64,000 nucleotides of DNA from Rhodospirillales bacterium BBD 1991-14 (GCA_001657395.1 LYSY01000001.1:62001-126000), one strand, 5' to 3'. Shown: positions 7,633-16,155, numbered from the stretch's first letter. Program-made: numbers and translations. Notes: generated by a model from the letters alone, not told the origin.

Positions 7633-8535
7633 ATGCCGATCGCCATATCAAGGTTGAGAGCCTTCCTGCTTTTCTGCGCCGCCCTGGCCTCCTGGAGCGC
7701 GCCGGCATCGCGCGCATTGGACGAGCCCGCCACCTTCGTCATCCACCGCGTCTCAGGCGATGAGACGCTGATGAGCATTGCCAGGGCCCATGGGCTGGGA
7801 TTCGTCGAGTTGCGCGCAGCAAATGCGCAGATCGATCCGTGGCTGCCCGGCGCCGGAAGCGAGATTGTTGTCCCGACTCTTCATCTTGCGCCCTCCACTG
7901 ACGCCGACGGCATCGTGATCAACCTAGCGGACCAACGTCTCTACCTCTTCGACGGTGCGGGCTCACCGGTGCGCAGTTTCCCCGTCGGAATCGGGCGGGC
8001 CGGCTGCGAGACGCCCACTGGAACGACCCGTGTCGTTAGGAAGCGCCGCAACCCAACCTGGGTGCCGCCGGCCTCAATCCGCTCGGTCCGGCCGGAGCTG
8101 CCGGCCGCAATACCGCCCGGGCCGAACAATCCTCTCGGCGCCTACGCTCTTACCCTCGGCTGGGACGGCTATGTCATTCACGGCACCAATCGGCCCGAAG
8201 GCATCGGGCGGCGGGTCAGCCATGGCTGTCTGCGCCTTTATCCCGAAGACATCGAGCGCCTTTTCGGGCTGGTCAGGGTTGGCGCGAAGGTGGCCATCGT
8301 GGATCAGGAGGTGAAGCTCGATTGGATCGGCGATGATCTCTATCTCGAGATCCATCCAAGCCAACGGCAGGCCGATCAGATCGAGGTTGGCGGCACCTTC
8401 GAACCCGAACCCCTGGCCGGGTTGCACAAGGCCATCGAGCACAGCCTCCAAGATCGAGGCCTGGGTATCGATTGGGATGCGGTGAAGAACGCTGCCGATC
8501 AGCGCAGTGGCGTACCTCTCCGCATCTCCAGGTGA
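7633..8535 (+). CDS. LysM plus L,D-transpeptidase (ErfK/YbiS/YkuD family)
   Basis: A 300-residue envelope enzyme that forms 3-3 peptidoglycan crosslinks or attaches proteins to peptidoglycan. A signal peptide (about 1-29) is followed by a LysM-like domain (FVIHRVSGDETLMSIARAHG, about 36-82). The YkuD catalytic domain has His183 in VIHGTN and the nucleophile Cys199 in SHGCLRL. The tail (about 220-300) is family-variable. The frame is open upstream to 7360, but only the ATG at 7633 opens the signal peptide. The gene stands alone, with a leftward lipoprotein gene converging on it. Confidence 0.88.
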   Translation: MPIAISRLRAFLLFCAALASWSAPASRALDEPATFVIHRVSGDETLMSIARAHGLGFVELRAANAQIDPWLPGAGSEIVVPTLHLAPSTDADGIVINLADQRLYLFDGAGSPVRSFPVGIGRAGCETPTGTTRVVRKRRNPTWVPPASIRSVRPELPAAIPPGPNNPLGAYALTLGWDGYVIHGTNRPEGIGRRVSHGCLRLYPEDIERLFGLVRVGAKVAIVDQEVKLDWIGDDLYLEIHPSQRQADQIEVGGTFEPEPLAGLHKAIEHSLQDRGLGIDWDAVKNAADQRSGVPLRISR

Positions 8536-8585
8536 GGCGATCTCCGTTCTATGGTGACCTCCCCGGCGCTACTGACGCCGAACGC

Positions 8586-8894
8586 TTACTTGCGCAGGGA
8601 TTGGGTATAGATTCGCTCCGCCTTCGCGTCGGCGGCTTCCGCGGCTGTTCTCGCGGCACGCGCCTCGGCCATCGCCGCGTCTGCCGCAGCATTTGCGGCA
8701 TCGGCTTTGGCGCTGACCTCGCTCGCCAGGTCGTAGGCTTCGTTGGCGCGATTGATCGCGTTCGCTGCCATGTCCTGCGCCGCGGCGATGTCAGCCCTTA
8801 ACGCCTCAATCTGGTCGTTACTCGCGCAGCCTGCGGTCCCAAGGAGGATGAGCGCGCCGATCGTGAGTGCGGAGATACTTGTCCTGGTAATCAT
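8586..8894 (-). CDS. Small alanine-rich lipoprotein (Lpp/OprI-like)
   Basis: A 102-residue protein with a lipoprotein signal ending in the lipobox GTAGC, then a long heptad-patterned helix rich in Ala, Asp and Glu. That is the alanine-zipper layout of Lpp/OprI outer-membrane lipoproteins. It most likely forms a trimeric coiled coil between outer membrane and peptidoglycan. An upstream in-frame GTG at 8909 exists, but the ribosome-binding site GAGGGAG lies inside that extension, which fixes the start at 8894. It converges on the L,D-transpeptidase gene. Enzymes of that class can anchor Lpp to peptidoglycan, but the C-terminus here (YTQSLRK) shows only a terminal Lys as a hint. Confidence 0.8.
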   Translation of the reverse strand: MITRTSISALTIGALILLGTAGCASNDQIEALRADIAAAQDMAANAINRANEAYDLASEVSAKADAANAAADAAMAEARAARTAAEAADAKAERIYTQSLRK

Positions 8895-9165
8895 AGACGA
8901 CTCCCTCACAACGCCGCCATAACGACGATGGCCGTATGACGGACGGTTTGTTGCATTGTCTACGATTCAAGCGCTTCAGAGCGAGGGACACATTGACCTA
9001 AAGCAACTCGACTCTCCGATGACCGCAGCAGAAAAGCGAAGCTGGCGCAGTCGATCGATGCGGTCCCACTTCGCCGTCAGGGACTCTGGGTACCTCCTGT
9101 CCCCGGCTTCGATTTCCGCCTTTGGTTTCGATGACTTGCACCTGGTGAGCAATCAGCCCGGCGCC

Positions 9166-10518
9166 CTAAGGCTCGCGCAGGCTGCGCTCGAGAGTCTGCC
9201 GGAGCGGCTGAAGAAGGTACTCCAGGACCGTGCGATCCTCGGTCGTGATGAAGACCTCCGCAGGCAGGCCCGGCGTCAATCGGATTTGCGGGGCAACAGC
9301 CTCCAGCTTCTCGCGGAAGACTTCGATCTTTGCGAGATAATAGGGGTCTCCGGAGCGCTCGTCCTCCAGCGCATCGGCAGAGACATGCGTGACCTCGCCG
9401 TCGATTCGGAGAATGTGGCGTTGCGGGTAGGACGGAAAAACGACATAGGACTCCAGACCGATCCGCACATCGTCAATGTCATCGGGCGAAACGCGGGCGT
9501 CGATTATGAGCTTGTCTTCCGCCGGCACGATGTCGAGCACGGCTTCACCCGGGCCGATGACGCCGCCTGTCGTCTTGTATCTCAGCTCGATCACCGTGCC
9601 GCCCACCGGAGCCGGTATCTCGGTGCGCCGCAGTCGATCGAGGCTTTCCCGGATCTGCTTCTCGACTTCGATGCGCCGCGCCCGGACGTCCGAAAGCTCA
9701 GAGGCAGTCTCCTCGGCGCGCTCGGTTCTGATGCTCAATATCTCCAGTTCGGTCTCGGCAATTGCCTCTTTCGAACGGGCGATACTGGCGACAAGCTCGC
9801 CTTCGGTTCCCACCAGCTCGGCTTCGGCGCGCTGCAGAGCCAGGAGACGCGGTTTGCGCTCATAGCCGCGCTGGACCAGATACTTGGCAACCTTGATCTC
9901 CTCGCGGATCAGCTCGGCCTGCCGTCTTGTACCGGCAAGCTGGCGCCGGGCCCCGGCAATCTGCTGTTCAAGCTGTGCGCTTCGCTGCTTGAGGATCGAT
10001 TTGCGGCTTTCATCGTTGGCCGCACGCGTCTCGAACTGATCGCGCTGCTGCGCGAGCACGGCCTGGACCTCCTTGTCCTCCACTCCTTGAAGGGAAAAGT
10101 GGGTGAATGAAATCTCCTCGGCGCCGGAGCGCTCGGCCTCCAGGCGTTGTTCCCGGGCCGCAAGTGTCCGCAGGCGGCTCATCAAGGCGCCTGCTTCCGC
10201 CCTGGCGGCGACATCCTCCAGAACGACAAGCGTATCGCCGGCATCGACGTCGTCGCCTTCCCGGACCCGGATTTCTCGGATGATGCCGCCTTCCAGGTGT
10301 TGCACGGTCTGGCGGCTGCCCTCGGGGCTGACGACTCCCGGCGCAATTGCTGCGCCGGACAGCGGGGCCGTGGCGGACCATCCACCCCCAAATCCAAAGA
10401 ACAGGAGGATCGCTGCGAAGCCGATCCAGAACGTCACTCTCAGATCCCCTGTCAGCGGCGCTACCCGGCGCGGCTGAGGCGGGGCCGGGATGGCATCGAT
10501 GATAGCCCGGCCGCTCAC
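9166..10518 (-). CDS. HlyD-family membrane-fusion protein of type I secretion
   Basis: A 450-residue periplasmic adaptor of the PrtE/AprE class. One membrane anchor lies at about 28-48, followed by a lipoyl half-motif (GGIIREIRVREGDDVDAGD), a long alpha-helical hairpin of about 100-290 and a C-terminal beta-barrel segment. It bridges the inner-membrane ABC exporter encoded just upstream to a TolC-type outer-membrane channel. No TolC homologue lies in this window. Its ATG overlaps the end of the ABC gene by 4 bases, so the two are translationally coupled. The expected cargo is the RTX proteins at 13906-15540 and 22271-23962. Confidence 0.92.
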   Translation of the reverse strand: MSGRAIIDAIPAPPQPRRVAPLTGDLRVTFWIGFAAILLFFGFGGGWSATAPLSGAAIAPGVVSPEGSRQTVQHLEGGIIREIRVREGDDVDAGDTLVVLEDVAARAEAGALMSRLRTLAAREQRLEAERSGAEEISFTHFSLQGVEDKEVQAVLAQQRDQFETRAANDESRKSILKQRSAQLEQQIAGARRQLAGTRRQAELIREEIKVAKYLVQRGYERKPRLLALQRAEAELVGTEGELVASIARSKEAIAETELEILSIRTERAEETASELSDVRARRIEVEKQIRESLDRLRRTEIPAPVGGTVIELRYKTTGGVIGPGEAVLDIVPAEDKLIIDARVSPDDIDDVRIGLESYVVFPSYPQRHILRIDGEVTHVSADALEDERSGDPYYLAKIEVFREKLEAVAPQIRLTPGLPAEVFITTEDRTVLEYLLQPLRQTLERSLREP

Positions 10519-12317
10519 GGCACCGCTCCGCTGCTGCCGACATCGGGCCGGCCGGGCGTTGTCGCGTCCCGGCTGTCGGAGGGCGCGGCCCGTACCACCG
10601 GCGCCGAGCCCCCGCCATCTCCCTTGCCGCCCTGAGCGACCCGCAGGGGACGGAGCTTGGAGAAAACCTCGTCACGCGTGCCAAAGGCGGCAGCGCGGCC
10701 CTCGTGAAGCAGGAGCACTTTGTTGACCGGGGAAAGAACGCGCGGCTGATGGGTAACGAGGACGACTGCGGCGCCCCAGCTCTTGGCGCGCTCGATGGCC
10801 GCAACCAGGGCCAGCTCTCCTTCGCTGTCCAGGCTTGCGTTCGGTTCGTCCAGGACGATCAGGCGCGGCTTGCCGTAGAAGGCCCGTGCCAGGGCGATGC
10901 GCTGACGCTGCCCGCCGGAAAGAAAGGCGCCCCCTTCGCCGATTTCCGTATCATAGCCCTCCGGCAGTTTCAGAATTTCCTCGTGTATGCCGGCGGCTGT
11001 CGCTGCTTCGATTACGGCTTCGGAATCGACGGAAGGACTTAGTCTGGCAATGTTGTCTCGCACCGTGCCGACGAAGAGTTCGACGTTCTGGGGCAGGTAG
11101 CCGAGGTACCGCCCCAACTCATCGGCCGGCCAATCGAAAAGATCGGCACCGTCCAGCCGGGCTCGGCCGCGTGTCGGCTGCCAGGTCCCGACGGCGATTC
11201 TGCAGAGCGTCGACTTTCCTGCGGCGGAGGGGCCGAGAACGCCCAGCGCCTCGCCGGGCTCCACCGCAAAGGAAAGCCCTTGCAGAACCATCTGATCGCG
11301 GCCTTTCGGCACGAAGAAGACGTTCTCGAAGGCGAGTTGGCCTTGAGGTGCCGGCAACTGCATACGGGGTGGCCTCGGGGGCAGCGTCTCAAGAAGCTGC
11401 TGCAGGCGGCCGTAGGCATCGCGCGCCGCCACCAGGCCCCTCCAGGCCCCAATTGCCTGCTCTACCGGCGCCAGCGCGCGGCCCAGAAGAATGGAGGCGG
11501 CGATCATGCCGCCCGGCGTCAGTTCGGCCAGGAGCACCAGATAAGCACCGGCACCCAGAATCGAAACCTGGACGAACAGCCGGAAGAACTTGGAGAAGCC
11601 GAGCAATGCGGCGTTCCGGTCATTGGCCTTGAGCTGAAGGTCGAGAGCCCGGTCATGACGGTCTGCCCATGTTGCCAGAAAGCCCGGCAACATCCCCATT
11701 GCATGAAAGACATCGGCGTTCCGGATCGCCGCGCCCGCGCGACTCGTGGTTGAGATGGCAAGCTGGTTTGATTCCTTCAGAAGCAGGCGGGAGGCGTACT
11801 CGTTGATCAAGGCGGTGCAAAACAGAATGACCGCCGCGACCAATGCAATGACGCCAAGCCAGGGGTGCAGCAACCAGATCACGGCGATGAAGACCGGAAC
11901 CCAGGGCGCGTCAAAGATGGAATTGATTCCGTTGCCTCCCAGCACAGAGCGAATAGTGGACAGGTCGCGCAAAGGCTGCGCGCCAGCGCCGAGTCCGCAA
12001 GCCGCTCCGCGCATACTTGCCTTGATGAAGTCCGGTGCAAGCTTCCTTTCGAACCATCGCCCGATGCGCGCCAGAATGCGGGCGCGAACCGCCTCAAGAA
12101 GCCCCATTGTGAGGACCGCGACGCCGGCAATGAGCGTGAGGAAAACCAGCGTTTCAACGCGCCCGTTCGCGAGGACGCGATCGAAGGTCTGCATCATGTA
12201 GATGGGTGATGTGAGGATCAGCAGGTTGATGAAGAAGCTGAACATGCAGAGCATCGGCAGGGCTGACCGGCACTGCCGGAGGGCAGATCGCAAGGGCAGC
12301 TCAGCTATCTTGCCCAT
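10515..12317 (-). CDS. Type I secretion ABC transporter, permease plus ATPase (PrtD-like)
   Basis: A 600-residue fused exporter: six-helix membrane domain at about 1-310 and nucleotide-binding domain with Walker A GPSAAGKST near 361, signature LSGGQRQRIALARA near 467 and Walker B LIVLDEP. It lacks an N-terminal C39 peptidase domain, so it belongs to the class that exports C-terminally signalled RTX proteins and cannot itself cut double-glycine leaders. The start at 12317 follows GTGAGG. A longer frame to 12386 would run through the terminator hairpin at 12367-12398 and is rejected. The gene is separated from the small paralogue genes upstream by that hairpin. Confidence 0.92.
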   Translation of the reverse strand: MGKIAELPLRSALRQCRSALPMLCMFSFFINLLILTSPIYMMQTFDRVLANGRVETLVFLTLIAGVAVLTMGLLEAVRARILARIGRWFERKLAPDFIKASMRGAACGLGAGAQPLRDLSTIRSVLGGNGINSIFDAPWVPVFIAVIWLLHPWLGVIALVAAVILFCTALINEYASRLLLKESNQLAISTTSRAGAAIRNADVFHAMGMLPGFLATWADRHDRALDLQLKANDRNAALLGFSKFFRLFVQVSILGAGAYLVLLAELTPGGMIAASILLGRALAPVEQAIGAWRGLVAARDAYGRLQQLLETLPPRPPRMQLPAPQGQLAFENVFFVPKGRDQMVLQGLSFAVEPGEALGVLGPSAAGKSTLCRIAVGTWQPTRGRARLDGADLFDWPADELGRYLGYLPQNVELFVGTVRDNIARLSPSVDSEAVIEAATAAGIHEEILKLPEGYDTEIGEGGAFLSGGQRQRIALARAFYGKPRLIVLDEPNASLDSEGELALVAAIERAKSWGAAVVLVTHQPRVLSPVNKVLLLHEGRAAAFGTRDEVFSKLRPLRVAQGGKGDGGGSAPVVRAAPSDSRDATTPGRPDVGSSGAVP

Positions 12318-12366
12318 TTGCGCCTCACCGTCGTTTCGTCCAGCGCAAGAGACCCGGCTTCCCCAG

Positions 12367-12398
12367 AAAAGAGGGGCGCCCTCCATGGTGCGCCCCTC
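12367..12398 (-). terminator. Intrinsic terminator between the small-protein array and the exporter genes
   Basis: A perfect 9-bp stem (GAGGGGCGC and GCGCCCCTC) is followed on the minus strand by TTTT (the AAAA at 12367-12370). It lies 94 bases after the stop of the first 120-residue paralogue and 50 bases before the ABC exporter start. It would let the small proteins be made in excess over the exporter. Confidence 0.7.
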
Positions 12399-12491
12399 CA
12401 GTCGGCTGTTTGGTGGCTATCCCGTTCGGCTAGAAGTCGGAGCCGCAAGGGGGTCACCGCCGCATCGGACTGTCGTAGCCGCCGGTCACCG

Positions 12492-12854
12492 TCAGCCGCC
12501 GCCGGCACTGGTCGCCGCCAAGGACTCCGAGAAGGCGAACGCGCCGCTCTCGTCGACCTGGGCGAAGGTGTCGGTTTCGGCCAGGGCATTGTCGCGCAGC
12601 GCATCTGCAGAGGCCTCTGCAGTCGCCAAGCGGCCCTCAATGTCGACATCGGCATCGACGTCCTTAAAGACGTCCAGTGTCACGACCTTGTTGATGGTCA
12701 CTTCCTTGAAGACATTCGTATCGAAGTCCACGGTGCCGCCCGCCGTTACCTTATCGAGCGTGGTTTCGCTCAAAACCACAGGCTCGCCGGCGTTCGCGGC
12801 ACCCGACAGCGCGAGCAGGAAAGTGCCCGTCAACAACGCAAGGGTCCTCTTCAT
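12492..12854 (-). CDS. 120-residue secreted paralogue, copy 1 (Sec signal plus GG-type leader)
   Basis: One of three tandem genes for proteins of exactly 120 residues; I do not recognise a named family. Residues 1-22 are a Sec signal peptide (LLALSGAANA). Residues 23-40 form a second leader, LSETTLDKVTAGG, which matches the LSxxxLDxVxGG pattern of double-glycine leaders cut by C39 peptidases. Residues 41-120 are the presumed mature protein. First comes a stretch alternating hydrophobic and polar or acidic residues (DFDTNVFKEVTINKVV), suited to beta strands. Then comes the shared block GRLATAEASADAL, and finally AETDTFAQVD and GAFAFSESLAAT. It is last in the array and is followed by a terminator. 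The role as a fibre subunit is inference. Confidence 0.85.
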   Translation of the reverse strand: MKRTLALLTGTFLLALSGAANAGEPVVLSETTLDKVTAGGTVDFDTNVFKEVTINKVVTLDVFKDVDADVDIEGRLATAEASADALRDNALAETDTFAQVDESGAFAFSESLAATSAGGG

Positions 12855-12929
12855 CTCATCCTCCTAGCAATGCAGTGCACGCAAAACTCCACTGCGTCGC
12901 GCATCAGCTCGGGACCGATGCTGCCGTGA

Positions 12930-13292
12930 TCAGGTGCCACCGTCGTCCGTCGCCGCCAGGGATTCCGAGAAGGCAAAGGCGCCAGTCTCGTCGACCTGCG
13001 CGAAGGTGTCGGTTTCGGCCAGGGCGTCGAAACCCAAGGCATCGGCCGATGCTTCCGCCGTGGCGAGGCGGCCGTCGATATCGACAAAGGCGTTGACGTT
13101 CTTGTCGACATTCAGGACAACGGTTTTCGTGATGTTCACTTCCTTGAAGACGTTGGTGTCAAAATCCACCATCCCGCCCGCCGTCACCTTGTCGAGGGCG
13201 GTTTCGCTGAGAACGAGAGGCTCATCGGCGCCGGCAACACCGGCGAAGGCGAGCATCGAAACGCCTGCGAACAACGATAGAGTCCTTTTCAT
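12930..13292 (-). CDS. 120-residue secreted paralogue, copy 2
   Basis: This is the second of the tandem paralogues, with the same length and plan: signal peptide 1-22 (FAGVAGAD), leader LSETALDKVTAGG ending at Gly40, alternating segment, GRLATAEASADALG, and the C-terminal AETDTFAQVD/GAFAFSESLAAT block followed by DDGGT. The ATG at 13292 follows GGAAGGAAAG; the open frame upstream to 13502 is only the shadow of copy 3. The gap to copy 1 is 75 bases. Identity to its neighbours is highest in the second half, which suggests selection on the C-terminal block or recent exchange between copies. Function unknown; a secreted structural role is the best guess. Confidence 0.85.
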   Translation of the reverse strand: MKRTLSLFAGVSMLAFAGVAGADEPLVLSETALDKVTAGGMVDFDTNVFKEVNITKTVVLNVDKNVNAFVDIDGRLATAEASADALGFDALAETDTFAQVDETGAFAFSESLAATDDGGT

Positions 13293-13344
13293 CTTTCCTT
13301 CCTCCATAGAGATACCAGTGAGAGTCCAGCACGCAGGGGACCCG

Positions 13345-13707
13345 TCAGCCCCCATTGTCGTCCGTTGCCGCCAGGGACTCGGAGAAGGCGAAGGCACCGG
13401 TTGAGTCCACCTGGGCAAAGGTGTCGGTTTCGGCCAGAGCATCGAACCCCAAGGCATCGGCCGAGGCCTCGGCGGTCGCCAGGCGGCCGTCGATGAACAC
13501 AAAGGCCTCGACGTCCTTATCGACGTCCAGGTTCACGGTCTTGAAGATTTCGACCGTCTTGTCGATGTCTGTGACGAAGTTGACGGTGCCGGCCGCGGTC
13601 ACCGAGTCCAGCGCGGCCTCGCCAAGAGTGACAGGCTCATCCGCATTCGCGACCCCCGACAGCGCAAGCAGGGAAGCGCCCGCGAGCAGTGAGAGTGTTT
13701 TGGTCAT
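13345..13707 (-). CDS. 120-residue secreted paralogue, copy 3
   Basis: This is the third and first-transcribed copy. It has a signal peptide at 1-22 (ALSGVANA), a leader LGEAALDSVTAAG in which the double glycine is Ala-Gly, an alternating segment with valine and acidic residues, GRLATAEASADALG, and the terminal AETDTFAQVD/GAFAFSESLAAT block ending DDNGG. It is the most diverged of the three in the leader and strand region. The start at 13707 follows GAGGAGAAACGAC. It lies 52 bases before copy 2 and 198 bases after the RTX gene stop, so the array may have its own promoter in that gap. Confidence 0.85.
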   Translation of the reverse strand: MTKTLSLLAGASLLALSGVANADEPVTLGEAALDSVTAAGTVNFVTDIDKTVEIFKTVNLDVDKDVEAFVFIDGRLATAEASADALGFDALAETDTFAQVDSTGAFAFSESLAATDDNGG

Positions 13708-13828
13708 TGTCGTTTCTCCTCTATCAGGTGGCAGGTCGGTTCGGCGTGCAGGACAAGCCTGATCGGAACGCACCCCCGAAGTACCGCACCATGGTCCGCC
13801 AGAGGCGCTGTCCCGCTCAATTCGAAAT

Positions 13829-13843
13829 AAGTGTGATCCACTT
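13829..13843. promoter_or_regulatory. Palindrome upstream of the small-protein array
   Basis: AAGTG-TGATC-CACTT forms a 5-5-5 inverted repeat about 120 bases upstream of copy 3, in the 198-base gap after the RTX gene. It is a possible operator for the LuxR-type regulator of the region. The match is short, so confidence is low. Confidence 0.3.
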
Positions 13844-13905
13844 TTGGCACCCTCGGTCAGTCCGCCTGCTACGCCTTTAGATACCCTTCGCGAGATCCGG
13901 CGCCC

Positions 13906-15540
13906 TCACACGAGAGGCGCGCCGCCGTCGAAGTCGAAGATGCTGTCGTTCAGGCCCGCCGGGTCGACATCCACCAGGATAGTGGTGAAGAATTCGACCT
14001 GCGGATCGGCGTCAATGTCCCAGGAAACGAGAACGTCCAGGAGCGCCGGATCGCCGGCGAAGTCGGAGCCCAGAGAGAGAATTCTGTCCATGCTGGCGTC
14101 GACCCCCAGAGCGCTGACATCCAGCTTGTCGATGCCGCCTGTTTCGAAGCCGAACACGACATCGGTTGTCGGAACGGAGAAGCTGATGTCGACCAGAAGA
14201 TCGGTGTAGACCAAGGTATCGGGGTCGCCATCGCTCTCCAGATCGACGGTGTCTGCACCGGCCCCGGCTGTGACCGTGTCGCTGCCTCCGCCCGGATTGA
14301 TGAAGTCGGCGCCGGCACCCGTATTGATGTCGTCATTGCCGGCGGAGAAAAAGGACGTGAAGACGATGTCGTCGTCCTGCAGGGTCCTTACGGTGTCGTT
14401 GCCCCCAGCGTCGATGACAAGGTTCTCGCCGGCGCCGAGATCGATGAGGTCATCGCCGAGATCTCCGGCGGTGAAGTCAATAATCCTGAAGTCAGGGAAA
14501 CTGTCTCCATCGTCAAGCGTAATGACGATATCGGAGAGGACCAGATCGTCCCCCTGGTCGCTTGCTGAGGCCGTCGAGCGGATATTGTCGTTTCCGCCGT
14601 GGTCGACGACGTAGTTGTGCGCTTCGAAGAATGTCCCGATGCCCCCCACGAAGAAGATCTCTGAATCTGCACCGTCGAGCACCCCGTTGAAGTTGGAGTC
14701 CTCGCCGATATCCAGAACGCCGTTGCCGTTGGCGTCCTCATCCTTGAAGCCGCCGCGCACCTCGACGAAGTCATCGCCGATACCGACAATGAACTCGTCG
14801 TAGTTGTCGCCGCCGCGGACGATGTTGTTGCCGTTTCCGGCATTGATGATGTTTCTGCCGTCAAAGGCGTTGATGTGGTCGTTGCCGTCCCCGGTGTTGA
14901 CGATGTCGGTACCGACAAAGGGGGCCGCAAAGCTGGTCGTTGCCAGCAGCGTGATGGTGTTGTTGCCGCCAAGGTCGGTAATCGTGTTGTTGCCGCCGGT
15001 ATCGGTGATCCGGTCGTTGCCGGGGCCCAGATAGATGGTGTCATCGCCATCCCCGGTGGTGACTCTGTTGTCACCTTCGAGGTCAATGATCGTATCGTTG
15101 CCGCCGCGCCCGAAGATACGGTCGTTGCCACCGAATTCCGTATCGATGCCAAAGAACCCCGCAAAAGTGGCGACAAAGCCGAGAGCGTCGAGCGGCGTAT
15201 CCCAGAGGCCGGGATTGATAGAGATGCCGTTGATGGCGGTGGTCTCAAAGCCTCTCTCCATGGCAACGAGCGTCGGTACCAGGTCAGCCTGGTCGACGGC
15301 CAGGGGAATGCCCAGCGCATTCAGAATGAACTCCGCGGCCGCAGGCGAGTTGGGAAGCCCGAAGACGGGAGGAATTCCCAACCCGTTGACCAGCGGGATC
15401 AGGCTCACCTCGACCTGTGTGAATCCTTCCTGTCGGAAGCCTATGACGTCGTCAGCGCCGCTTCCCCGCAGGAAGTCGCCGCGACTTGTATAGGGCTCCG
15501 ACGCGCTGCTCGATGATCGTGAACTGCTGAACCTGGCCAT
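13906..15540 (-). CDS. RTX-type calcium-binding secreted protein, 544 residues
   Basis: A large acidic protein with no Sec signal, as expected for type I cargo. Glycine/aspartate-rich nonapeptide-like repeats (GGNDRIFGRGGNDTI, GDGDDTIYLGPGNDRI) start near residue 137 and recur to about 450. Several are N-rich variants (GGNNTITDLGGNNTI). In the middle, near residue 270, is a calcium-loop pair of EF-hand/dockerin type (DANGNGVLDIGEDSNFNG). The end, FDFDGGAPLV, has the acidic-then-hydrophobic look of a type I secretion signal. The ATG follows GGGGAGGAACAGGAT. It is upstream of the small paralogues and on the same strand as the exporter genes, its likely export route. Confidence 0.85.
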   Translation of the reverse strand: MARFSSSRSSSSASEPYTSRGDFLRGSGADDVIGFRQEGFTQVEVSLIPLVNGLGIPPVFGLPNSPAAAEFILNALGIPLAVDQADLVPTLVAMERGFETTAINGISINPGLWDTPLDALGFVATFAGFFGIDTEFGGNDRIFGRGGNDTIIDLEGDNRVTTGDGDDTIYLGPGNDRITDTGGNNTITDLGGNNTITLLATTSFAAPFVGTDIVNTGDGNDHINAFDGRNIINAGNGNNIVRGGDNYDEFIVGIGDDFVEVRGGFKDEDANGNGVLDIGEDSNFNGVLDGADSEIFFVGGIGTFFEAHNYVVDHGGNDNIRSTASASDQGDDLVLSDIVITLDDGDSFPDFRIIDFTAGDLGDDLIDLGAGENLVIDAGGNDTVRTLQDDDIVFTSFFSAGNDDINTGAGADFINPGGGSDTVTAGAGADTVDLESDGDPDTLVYTDLLVDISFSVPTTDVVFGFETGGIDKLDVSALGVDASMDRILSLGSDFAGDPALLDVLVSWDIDADPQVEFFTTILVDVDPAGLNDSIFDFDGGAPLV

Positions 15541-16155
15541 ATCCTGTTCCTCCCCGGACTTGTTCCGCCGCCGGTTGCCGGCATGTCTCTACAGCGCCCG
15601 TCAGGGCGCGGTCTCAGGGCGCGGTCACTGTGACGGCCGTTGCAGAAGAGCGGACCATCGCAGCCGGCGGCAGGCCTGGCGCGCCGGCGAGCCGCCAATC
15701 ATTGATGTTCGAAATCGATACCCGAACTGCGCCACGACACTCAGCAGCTGGGACTTTGGTATTTAGCGGGCTGTCATTGCGGCAGCCGGCGCCTCCGAAG
15801 CCCGTGCTTCGCGCCAGCAACAGAATCGCCGCTGTTATGGAACCTGCACGACTTGCTGCTTCGCCCCGCATCGCAATTCCGCCTTCCCGTCTGCAGAGGC
15901 TGCGCTCCGTTCGCTATCAGGTGCGAAACATGGCTCGCTGGATCTGGCTTAGGCTGTCTCTTGATGTGTCTCTTAAGCAGGTCTATGCATCGCATGTAAC
16001 GCAGGAGACTGAGAAGCTGTTCGATGGGTGTACGCCCATAGGCGGCATGGCATGCGGCCTTTATGATACAAAGGCCGTGCTCTATGCCTGACCTCTGCGC
16101 TGCGGGGGTAAGGAAAGCAGGGCCCGGAGTCGGTGGAGCGTACGGTCCAGGCCCG
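15541..16155. other. Non-coding stretch upstream of the RTX gene
   Basis: About 615 bases without a gene I can support. Open frames on both strands here lack ribosome-binding sites and family features. It holds a 13-base perfect tandem duplication at 15601-15626 and next to it the palindrome GTCAC-T-GTGAC at 15624-15634, either of which could belong to the RTX promoter. Confidence 0.5.
15601..15626. repeat. Perfect 13-base tandem duplication
   Basis: TCAGGGCGCGGTC occurs twice head to tail. It overlaps the palindrome GTCACTGTGAC and lies 60-85 bases upstream of the RTX start codon. Confidence 0.75.

Noticed and set aside
8956-10110. 384-codon plus-strand frame
   Set aside because: Antisense to the HlyD-type adaptor; no ribosome-binding site or family motif.
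10515-12386. Longer start for the ABC exporter at 12386
   Set aside because: It would translate through a terminator hairpin; the ATG at 12317 has GTGAGG and a family-like N-terminus.
12492-13707. The regular array read as a CRISPR or simple DNA repeat
   Set aside because: The similarity is between three complete coding sequences with their own start sites; units are over 360 bases and diverged.
13829-13843. Palindrome as a proven LuxR-type box
   Set aside because: Listed only as a weak candidate site: five-base arms are too short, and no second copy was found upstream of the other secreted-protein genes.
15630-16091. 153-codon plus-strand frame in the long gap upstream of the RTX gene
   Set aside because: No ribosome-binding site, no export signal or domain, and unlike neighbours in composition.
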